Below are positions 54,693 to 64,000 of a DNA stretch of 64,000 nucleotides, piece after piece. The notes beneath the pieces were generated by a model, which saw only the letters and a program-made list of their open reading frames with translations, ran no database searches and was not told the origin of the DNA. Source of the stretch: Panax quinquefolius (taxonomy: Eukaryota; Streptophyta; Magnoliopsida; Apiales; Araliaceae). The translations under genes were made by a program, and so were the position numbers. Location: the NCBI GenBank assembly GCA_020205615.1, contig CM035170.1, positions 59,695,322 to 59,759,321 of the forward strand, written 5' to 3'. Position 1 is the first letter of the stretch, and the number at the start of each line of letters is the position of its first letter.

Positions 54693-54865
54693 GTCGTGAA
54701 TAGTAACTCGTGAATAGTAACTCATGAATAGTAACTCGTGAATAGTAACTCGTGAATAGTGCCCCGTATTCGTATATAGTACCGTATACGTAAAAATGTC
54801 ATATACATGAATAGTGTCGTATACATGAATAGTGCCGTATACGTGAATAGTAACCCCGACTCAAA
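54693..54865. repeat. GTGAATAGTAACTC tandem repeats, 3' LTR
   Basis: Four to five perfect 14-15 bp units are followed by diverged ones (CATGAATAGTGTCGTATA). The counterpart in the 5' LTR (58283-58500) has more units. Confidence 0.88.
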
Positions 54866-55987
54866 AAGGTTGAAATTCCACAATAAGATCCATACCAATA
54901 TGTCAGTATAATGATATTGAAAGAATAACATCATTATGAAGAATATAACATCCCTTAATATCCCTTAATATCCCTTACCTCAAAAGAGCAGCACTTCTGA
55001 CTGGATATCTGATATGAAGCTGAAGGAAACTTGCACTGATGAATAGCAACTCACCAAGTATCTAAATACTCACAAAATACACTCGATAATCTAGAGAGAA
55101 AAAGAGAGAAAACTTATGAATTCTGGTGTGTTTTTCAATTCTAACTTAGCCCTCTATTTATAGGAAAATGTTAGCACGCCGAAGCAGACTTGACCTGCTA
55201 TCTGATGGCTTTACCTGCTACTATTCCAACCACCAAAAATCAGCCATCTTCCCCAACAACCAAAAGTGGGGCCCACCCATTTCTAGAATTTTCTACCAAA
55301 ATCATTTATAAACCTAATTTCCGAATCAATCACCTCTTAAAATTCATAACAAATCATTCGTTCATTTTTAACGGTTCAAAATTTGTGAACATATACTCTA
55401 CTTATATATGTATAACATATCCAAAAATCCCAACGATCCAACGATCAGATTAAAAATTATAACTCACACAATAAAGCTATAAGAACACTGATTTAATCTT
55501 TTAATACCTCCAATCCGACAAAATACTGATAAAATACCTCAACATTAATTCCTTCATTTATAACCACATAAATAAATCCATCATTTATATCCACATCAAA
55601 TAAATATTTCATTATCATATAAATCAATAATTAATTACAGAATCACAATAATGACAACCAAGCAGTTCCTAGGAAAGAGGGGGCTTTCCGATAAGGATTT
55701 CTCCTTACTGGCGCGCAATTAGGTGACCAAACCTCTCATTGACAGAACTTTCTAGACATTGCCAATAATGCTATCTAATAATATTATTCAAATAATATGA
55801 ATTATTGATCCGATAATGGAATCTTTGTGCGGAAGGACAATTATTGAACAATAATAATATAAAATATCAACGCAGTAATTATTGAATCAATAAAATAAAA
55901 TATTAAACAGTAATTACTGTAACAATTATTGAGTAGTGCCTTCTTACGTAAAATCAATAATTGAACAAAATCTTGTGGCAAATACCG

Positions 55988-56469
55988 TAAGCTACTTCAT
56001 GTGCTCGGTGGTGTTGTTTTCACGGGAGGAACATTGCCACTGTTGCACGCTCTCCTCGTTGGTGAGCAAAAGGTGTCTCCACGGTCTCATTTATTCCATC
56101 ATTAACTTTTCTCAATCGACATTCTCAAATCATCGCTTATAAAACAAGGGTTAATTTTACAAATTAACATATCACATAATATCCCGATATTATGACTGAC
56201 CAACAAATAAGCTTAGGTAGGACACACTAGCAAAGGATTTACTCATCTCTCCCCTCCTAGTTCTATTCCTCGATCTCTGCCAGAGACCATATCCCTAAGC
56301 TCGATACTAACCGTGACTTTGGACACTAACTTGTGTCAAGACCTCACCGTGGTACTGTATCACCACACCGCAGAATCGGCGTCCCCTACGAGAGTCCGGC
56401 GGTCGTCCCTCATCAACAGAAGTCACCGGATAGAGGCTCGGGGCTCTTTACTTATGGCTCGATACCAAA
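55988..56469 (-). pseudogene. gag: Remaining internal region with gag start and PBS, minus strand
   Basis: The PBS on the minus strand is TGGTATCGAGC (56457-56467). The leader matches that of chromovirus B (TTAGGGATATGGTCTCTGGC near 56290, then ACTAGGAGGGGAGAGATGAG). The gag ATG is at 56120-56122; its sequence corresponds to the MSTEN start of element B at 25229 but is frameshifted almost at once and ends after about 135 bp at the deletion junction. An extra stretch of about 140 bp at about 56315-56455 (with GGCGTCCCCTACGAGAGTCCGG) is not in the other leaders. Confidence 0.85.
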
Positions 56470-59400
56470 TGTAACAACCCCAAAATAGGTCCATTCCATC
56501 CAACCCATTCTCGAATTCGCCAAATACATGGTATGTAAAACAACTACAACTTTATTACAACAATTGTCGTGCAAAATACAACAACACATATGCTGTGAGT
56601 TTTGATACAAATATATACAAACTGTGACTCACATCCCAACCTTGGACAGCACGTCACAATGGCACCTTACATAAAGGTATAGTCAAAAACTGTTTTAGAA
56701 ATTAAAATCTTTGGGAAGTGTTCAAGGAAACCTTCGTACATGGGAGGCCATGCGTCTAGGTTATGATAGATATCATATGGCCACAAAATTATCCTTGGTT
56801 GACCCAATAGACCCCAAAGAAAAAATGAGAAGATTACTATCATATTCTTTCCAATGGTGAGTCTTCTCTTGACATATCATTATCTCCACTATCTCTAATT
56901 GAGAGTTATACTTCAACCAAACACCAAGATTATATAGGTAGTGCTCGTAGATATACTCAGCAAGTGGATGAGCACAACCCTGTCTTATGATAACACGAGG
57001 TTGTATGTCATTAGACATCTTGTATGATAGTGGAAAAACACCCTTCCAAAGTTGAATTCACCTCACCCTCAACAGCTATAGACCACCATTCTATTCCCTT
57101 GTTATCCCCCACTCGACCTAGCTACACTCTTATTACTTGAAAGGAATTGTGAAGCAAAAGGGTGAGCACAACTAGCTTCAAGAAAGAATATCATGACTAA
57201 AGATAAATAAATTATCAATAGCCTTCAACAAAGAATAATAAATCGTAGATTTAGAACATATGGTATATGATAAAAATTTTCAACCATAGTTGCAGTGAGA
57301 ATCTAGCAATCTATTAGAAGAGTCAAATAGACCATAAAGTCTATTATCTTCTCTACATTAAAAGTCCACCAACAATGTTTTATCCCTGTAACATTAATCA
57401 ACAGTTCCTTTCCACAATTATATGAATAACTCATAATCATAATTGTAATTCTAAATTCTTCTTTGCATCCAGGACAAAGATAATTTTCATCACCTGAAAC
57501 ATCAAAGATCATGGTTATACCAAATCACAGTTCATGTTTATAATCATACTAATAAATTTATCTTTGCACTACGGGCCAAAGATATTCATCAACAAGTCAT
57601 CTTTGCACTACATGCGAAAGATATTCAACAACAGGTCATCTTTGCATTACGAGCCAAAGATATTCATCAACAAATCATCTTTGCACTACAGGCCAAAGAT
57701 ATTCAACAACAAGTCATCTTTGCATTACGAGCCAAATATATTCATCAATAATTCATTTTTACACTACAGGCTAAAGATATTCATTATCATTTCATATTTG
57801 CACTACAGGCAAAAGATATTCAACAACAGGTCATCTTTGCATTACAGGCCAAAGATATTCAACAACAGTCATCTTTTTTGACTACGACCAAAGATATTCA
57901 TCAATAATTCATCTTTGCACTCTGAAGCAAAAATATTAATATCTCAAAGAAATACATAATTATTTCAGAATTTATATAAACCATAATTATAACCATGTTG
58001 ATCAATTCACCTTTGCACTTAAGCTAAAAAATATTCAATTATAAATTCAATGGTCATGATCATACCGATACCAACGATTCAACTTTGCACCATCGCCAAA
58101 GAGAACCCATAGTCATGATCATACCAATAATCTACCCATCTTTACATTCAAGTCAAAGAGAATTTCAACACCAGGGCTATAAGAATGTTATATATGATAA
58201 TAAAAACAATATATATAGTTTTAATCTCCAGAGTGATATTCATAAATCAACTATAATTTAGTTAGAAAAAGAAACCAATTTTGTCGTGAATAGTAACTCG
58301 TGAATAGTAACTCATGAATAGTAACTCGTAAATAGTAACTCATAAATAGTAACTCGTGAATAGTAACTCCTGAATAGTAACTCGTGAATAGTACTTCAGT
58401 ATTCGCATATATGCATTTCATGATCACGTAAAATGTCATATACATGAATAGTGTCGTATACATGAATAGTGCCGTATACGTGAATAGTAACCTCGACTAA
58501 AAAAGTTAGAAATTCCACAATAAGATCCATACCAATATGTCAGTATAATGATATTGAAAGAATAACATCATTATGAAGAATATAACATCCCTTAATATCC
58601 CTTACCTCAAAAAGAGCAAAGACTTCATTTGGATATCTCGATATGAAGTCAAGGAAACTTGCACCGATGAATAGCAACTCACCAAGTATCTAAATACTCA
58701 CAAAATACACTCGATAATCTAGAGAAAAAAGAGAGAAACTTATGAATTACGGTGTTTTTCAATTCTAACTTAGCCCTCTATTTATAGGAAAATGTTAGCA
58801 CGCACTCAAGTAGACTTGACCACACTACACGATGGCTTTACCGCTACTATTCTACCCACCAAAATTAGCCATCTTCCCAACAACCAAAAGTGGGGCCAAC
58901 CCATTTCTAGAATTTTCTACCAAAATCATTTATAAACCTAATTTACGAATCACCACCTCTTAAAATTCATAACAAATCATTCGTTCATTTTTAACGGTTC
59001 AAAATTTGTGAACATATACTCAACTTATGTATGTATAACATATCCAAAAATCTTAACGATCCAACGGTTAGATTAAAAATTATAACTCACACAATAAAGC
59101 TGTAAGAACACTGATTTGATCTTTTAATACCTCCAATCCGACAAAATACTGATAAAATATCTCAACATTAATTCCTTCATTTATAACCACATAAATAAAT
59201 CCATCATTTAAATCCACATCAAATAAATATTTCATTATCATATAAATCAATAATTAATTATTCACAAATAATATTACGTAATCACAATAATGACAACCAC
59301 GGCGGGTTCGGAAAGAGGGCTTTCAGATAAGGATTTCTCCTTCTTGGCGCATTGCAATTAGGTGACCAAACCTCTCCTTGATGTAACTTTCTAGACATTG

Positions 59401-59984
59401 CCAATAATGCTATCTAATAATATTATTCAAATAATATGAATTATTGATCCGATAATGGAGATATTAATGCGGTGACAATTATTGAACAATAATAATATAA
59501 AATATCAACGCAAAGAATTATTGAATTAATAAAATAAAATATTGAGCAAGAATTCTTGTAATAATTATTGAGTGGTACCTTCTTACGTAAGAATCAATAA
59601 TTGAACAAAATATTGTGCAATACCGCAATGCTATCGCAAGTGCAACTACGCCAGACATCAGTATTTTAACCACCGTGTATTCCAACAAGGTGTTAATTAG
59701 AATAACTATGCCGCTTTTATAAAAACAAATTTGCTGCTTTCTTCATCCAATAGTTATCCGTTATGGGGCCCATAAATGGTCATACCATCGTTTAATATTC
59801 CCCTCGACGAAAGAATATTCTACGACCAAACGAATATTCCCCGACAACAATAAGTATTTTATAGCCACTTGCTTATTTTGAAAAATTTTCATATATTACC
59901 CTTAACTTTAACTTTTTATCAATTTAACCATTTACTAAATAGGAAAATTGAATACTTTTATTTCATAAAATTCGGGGTCTTACA
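56470..59984 (-). mobile_element. 5' LTR of the minus-strand chromovirus
   Basis: This complete LTR of 3515 bp reads, in minus orientation, TGTAAGACCCCGAATTTTAT at 59984 to GGGGTTGTTACA at 56470. It contains a second hairpin array (57555-57935), GAATAGTAAC repeats (58283-58500) and the TATA region complement near 58780 (CTATTTATAG). Confidence 0.9.
57555..57935. repeat. About 38-bp tandem hairpin array (ATCTTTG...CAAAGAT), 5' LTR
   Basis: About ten units, as at 53960-54360, with independent small changes (for example TTTTTTGACTACGACC near 57871). Confidence 0.92.
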
Positions 59985-59989
59985 TTCAT

Positions 59990-61820
59990 CCTAGAACTCC
60001 TCTCTCTAAAACCCACGAAATTATAGTGCTAGATCAGTCCCCAATCAAGCCCCACGATCACATTTATCAAATCAGAAGCATAGAATGAAGAATTTGTTCA
60101 CAAAGAGGTAAGAACCCTAGAAGAAATTTGACCTTGATCGAAGTGTTAGATGTTAGTTTTTTTGTGTTAAAAATGTAGTATGTAGTATATAATGATGATC
60201 TGGGTTGCTAGATGTTAGATCCATAACATCTAGAGGCTCGGATTTGAAGTTTTAAAAAATCTGGAAAAACATTTTTTTGATGTCTGACATTGAATGTCAG
60301 GCCTTGTAGATCTCTGTAGGTGTTTGAGTTTTGTGTTTTAAGTGTTGGATCGTGTAGCATGATGTAAGATCTTGAATCTGGAACTTGAATCAGGTTCATA
60401 TTTGTTGTAGATTAAAAGTTATTTAAGGTTAAAGTGGGTTGACCACATTGACCGGGTCATTCTTGAAGCCCGTAATCGGCCCTTTTAAACCTCTCGATGA
60501 TGTTTTTTGCAGGGCTTGGATCTTGCTATGTTTAAGTTTGTTTTGCCATGTTGTTGTTTTGTAGTTGTAGAAAGACATGGATACTACATGTTAAAGCCTT
60601 TGTATCACATATATACTTAAAAGAATTAAATCTAGAGATGGTCAAACTTGGTAGCCGAAACTGCTCAAGAACATTTCTGGGAAACCCAGAAATGTTCAAG
60701 AACAGTTCCGGGAGGGTACTTTGACTGGCCCATATATCTTGTCTGTGTTGATGTTATGATGATCGGAGGATATGTTATTGTTCCTTGTAGTGTATACTAA
60801 AGATTTGACCCATTAAAAGATATAAATCATGACAAGATAAACCCAAAACATAAAGTAATTCGAACATGAAAGTGATAGGTCGAACTGTTGAGTTTCTGGG
60901 AAAAACCCAGAAACACTGACAACATGTTTGCTAGCTTAACCCGATTTCATTAAGTATTGTTAGACTTGACCATGTATTGAAACATGTTCTCTGATAGTTT
61001 GTCTACATAGCCCGACGAGCAGAAAACTTGTAACATGAACAGAGTGACAGATTTAAGGCCACAAAGGGCGTTGACCGGCCATGACTATAATTTTCCTAAG
61101 CGAAAATTAAAATATGATGAACACGCCTGACAGCTAGTTCAAGGCTTAATAAATTTTGATTGTGATTAAGTATGACCTGGATATTTGTTGTTTCATGCAG
61201 TGTTACATTAACACTATAAGATCTGACCATTAGGTAGCCCAGAAACATTTCGAGATAAGAATTAGACTCGGTCAAACAGGGCACCTCAACCACTGACATG
61301 TCAGTGTTCTTGAGGCCAAGAACACCTAACATGACAAATAAGTGTCGCTATAGCCTATAGCGGCGGTTATAATAATTTTATTTTACTAAATTCCAGAAAA
61401 TGATTAAAAATAGAAAAAATTAGTTTTAATTATTAAAAATACCAAATAAATTACTAAAAATTATTTTAAAGTCTGAAAATTAGTTTTTAATTATTTTAAG
61501 TATATTTCATAAATATTTAATATTTTTGGGATATAAAAAGTATTTAATTTATTGAACTATAATATTAAATAAATTATTTAAAAATGATTTTAATACATGA
61601 AAAATCATTTAAAAATAGGTTATGATATAAAAAGATATTTTAAGTTATTTTCCATAATTTTTAATATTTTGTGATGATTTTCATTATTAATTAGATATTA
61701 ATGATGATTAAGTTATTTAATAAAGATATTAAATAAATGATGAAAAATAGAATTAATGATTTAAATTTTTATAAAAATAATTTAGAGATTATAAAAATAT
61801 TTTAAGTTATATAATATAAC
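59990..61820 (+). mobile_element. LTR C, segment 3, truncated at 61820
   Basis: It holds the rest of duplication copy 2 (to 60579), then sequence homologous in reverse complement to TR-GAG LTR 33840-35500. Shared parts include the TTTCTGGGAAACCCAGAAA-like inverted repeats (about 60683-60700 and 60896-60914), GTGTTCTTGAGGCCAAGAACAC (about 61302) and GTCGCTATAGCCTATAGCGG (about 61344). It ends in an AT-rich stretch cut by a chromovirus LTR at 61821. No LTR 3' end or PBS is seen. Confidence 0.78.
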
Positions 61821-63326
61821 TGTGACGCCCCAAAAATTAGGTATACATCACCCATCTTGGGTTGCCAGATACATGGTACAGAATTCAAATACAACTTACT
61901 AATACCACCGTCAAAGTATAATAATCGACAAAACATAAACCGTGAGTTTGAATACAAATATTATCTACTGTAGAGATTATACAAACTCAAAAGGAGTCCT
62001 CATTATAATTATTATCACACTATTTCACGAATAGTGAGGACTACTAATGCTATTCTTCGGACCATCACTCCGCTTCCCAGACTCGTCCCGAATATATTCT
62101 CATTTCAAGAGAATAAAGGTGAAGAAAGGGTGAGCTCAACTAGCCCAAGAAGAAATATTATGACTAAGATAATGCGAGAATAAATTATCATTAGCATCCA
62201 ACAATGTTAAACCGATAAAATACAATAGACATCAAGTTTAATGCGGTGAACAAGCAATCCATTAAAAGAGTCAAGTAGAGAATAGAATCTACTATCTTTT
62301 ATGATTTAAAAAGTTTTCATCACTTTTATCACTAAGACTCACCAATAAATAATCCACATCATTAAATCATCCCCGCACTACTGCCCGAGGATATTCTTTA
62401 AGTATCACGACCACGAATTATCCATGCACTACGGCCAAAGATAATCGTGTTTTCATTAACTGATCCGATCATGCCATAAAATAATTCATCTTTGCTCCTT
62501 CGTCAAGAGAATCCATAGCCATAATCATACCAAAATCATCCCATCAATGCACTACGGACAATGAGGACTTTTAATTTTCACATCATTTGTAACATTACGG
62601 TCCATGATTATACCGAATAATCCTCGGTCATAATCATACCAAGTTCATCTATGCACTCTATGCCCACATATGACTTTCAACATAACATAAACATGAGGAT
62701 GATGACAATGATATAAGAATTCAATTAAACAAGTTCAAAAATTAATTTGTCCAGGAACCAATAACGTCCAAATTGTCAACATAATACTACTTTGTAGAGT
62801 AAAATTCAAGAATGCTCAAAAGAATATTTCCACGAAAAGATACTGGATGAAGTGCAATATCAAGGATATTCCACTAATTTCATGGAGTATAGAAGTCAAA
62901 ATTTTAATCAACTGAGTATAATACCGAATGGAATAACAAAAGATATCACCATGCATGCGGTACTTAAGATAGACGGTTATTTCAACAGAAATAATAATAA
63001 CGGAACCGTGTCGTGAAATTCACAATCGACAAAGATGTTCCAATGAATAATAAATGCAGAATAATAAATGATGGAACTAGTTCTACAGATAAAGACAGAT
63101 AGGATATTCCGCGAGAATAATAAAGACGGAATAATAAAAAAATGGAACCAGTCCCAGATATATAACATGCATGCAGGATATTCCGGCGTAATAATAAAGA
63201 TAGAGTAATAGAAGAATATCACCAAGTATAGGGTAGCCCGCGTATACAGGTTATTCCAACAGAACAATAAAGAAATGGAATAACAGAAGTTCTCTTCTTG
63301 AATACAAAAGAATAATATCCCTTACC
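61821..63326 (-). mobile_element. Partial chromovirus A-type LTR, minus strand
   Basis: It begins TGTGACGCCCCAAAAATTAG (the complement of the LTR 3' end) and matches the LTR A group through the AGTCCTCA hairpin, the GGGCTAGTTGAGCTCACC motif and the TTTATTATTA hairpin array (62940-63290). It stops near GATATTATT/CTTACC at 63326, so U3 including the promoter is missing and copia sequence follows. Confidence 0.87.
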
Positions 63327-64000
63327 GTCGTAAAATTTCTAGTATTATATGTTGATATACTACGGATAAGGAATGACATACCAATGCTATAATCAGTAAA
63401 GATAAAGTTGTCTAAACATTCTTCCATGAATGGTTTGGGAAGAGTATCTTAATTGGTGATAAAATCTATATAGATAGATACAAGAGGATGCTCGACTTAA
63501 CCCAAGGAACGTATATTCATTTGATGCTAAAGTCGTTTAGCATGGCAAACTCCAAGAGATGTCTCATATAGATGAGTTATGGAGTGTATCTCTCCTAATA
63601 GTCCCCACAGACTCCTGAAAAGAGAGGTCGCATGAGTGACAATTATGCATACAATGAAATGTACGAGACCTGATGTTGATCAGTCATATTATGGAGAAGA
63701 TCACTATGAGTCAGTGAAAACATCTTAAAGTGCTTAACCCAAGACTAAGGATGTGATCATATTCATGGTGGGTCTAAATTAAAACTAGAGGGCTTTACTG
63801 ACTCAAGTTTTTCGAATAAACCAAGACGCGATCGAAAATCTACTTTAAGGTAAAGTGTTACCTTGAACAGTGGTGCAGTGAATTGGAAAGGTTCCAAACA
63901 AAGAAATAGTTCTTGGTTTAGTGATAAAGACAAAGTATATAGCTATAAATGAAGCTGCAAGTTGATTGTTTGGATTAAAAGTTCATTCTGAGAACTAGGA
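63327..64000 (+). pseudogene. Ty1/copia reverse transcriptase/RNase H remnant
   Basis: Reading across several frames: LVLYVD (63339-63356, from the catalytic YVDD, second Asp lost), IRNDIPML, KIYIDRYKRMLDLTQGTYIH, LKSFSMANSKR, SPQTPEKREV, MKCTRPDV and KTKYIAINEAAS. This is the order found in plant copia pol downstream of YVDD (LGIKIYRDRS, SQGTYI, TRPDV, AEYIA). It runs off the window edge. Many stops and frameshifts; not functional. It is the only copia sequence seen here. Confidence 0.85.

Larger units (their letters stand above)
52886..55987 (-). mobile_element. 3' LTR of the minus-strand chromovirus, 5' part missing
   Basis: It is highly similar to 56470-59600 of the 5' LTR and breaks at about 55987 (AATACCG), where internal gag sequence joins directly. 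About 0.4 kb of the LTR start and the PPT are absent. TTATAGAGGGCTAAG complement near 55150-55165 marks its TATA region (minus strand CTATTTATAG). Confidence 0.88.
52886..59984 (-). mobile_element. Deleted chromovirus, minus strand, TSD TTCAT
   Basis: Outer termini are TGTGACAACCCC (52886) and GGGGTCTTACA (59984), with TTCAT repeated at 52881-52885 and 59985-59989. Its 7.1 kb comprises a 3' LTR missing its first part (52886-55987), 0.48 kb of internal sequence and a complete 5' LTR (56470-59984). Nearly all gag and all of pol are gone. The uninterrupted target is at about 42788-42797. Confidence 0.93.

Noticed and set aside
57534..57881. A 115-codon open frame with repeated SSLHYxPKIFNN
   Set aside because: It is the translation of the 38-bp hairpin array, which has open frames only because of its repeat composition; the parallel array at 53942 gives a different frame length.

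Overview
This window looks like repeat-rich nuclear heterochromatin from a flowering plant. It is AT-rich and I see no intact host gene. Almost everything can be assigned to nested and tandemly joined LTR retrotransposons, plus one large CACTA DNA transposon. I cannot name the species. All calls rest on reading motifs, element ends, primer-binding sites (PBS), polypurine tracts (PPT), target-site duplications (TSD) and copy-to-copy comparison inside the window.

Left block (1-9902): part of a Tat/Ogre-like Ty3/gypsy element. A 3' internal region and PPT (1-1503) lead into one long LTR (1504-7103). This is followed directly by a PBS and a decayed gag region (7106-9905), so one LTR is shared by two internal regions (tandem arrangement). 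A chromovirus solo LTR with a perfect 5-bp TSD sits inside it (2303-5405).

Middle block (9903-41632, minus strand): a tandem array of a gag-only (TR-GAG-like) retrotransposon. It has two nearly identical internal regions (9981-12160 and 36598-38778), each with a gag ORF and a second 151-codon coiled-coil ORF of unknown function, but no pol. The LTR of about 4.4 kb between them is split by two insertions. One is a composite of two Tekay-like chromoviruses (12933-30193). The other is a chromovirus solo LTR (30279-33038, TSD TTGTT).

Right block (41633-61820, plus strand): an LTR related to, but in opposite orientation to, the TR-GAG LTR. It contains a 0.73-kb tandem duplication. The first copy carries a 9.35-kb non-autonomous CACTA element (42965-52315, TSD TAG) that has captured fragments of a myosin-binding (GTD/DUF593-type) gene and of an auxin response factor gene. 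The second copy carries a deleted minus-strand chromovirus (52886-59984, TSD TTCAT). Each duplicate is the empty site for the other's insertion. The window ends with a truncated chromovirus LTR (61821-63326) and a decayed Ty1/copia reverse transcriptase/RNase H fragment (63327-64000).

The most unusual signals are arrays of short hairpins whose stems change in a compensatory way while the loop stays constant. They occur in LTRs of unrelated families. Other points of interest are the conserved extra ORF of the gag-only element and its shared PBS/PPT/LTR-end signals with the co-resident chromoviruses, telo-box clusters in two LTR families, and the gene-capturing CACTA element.
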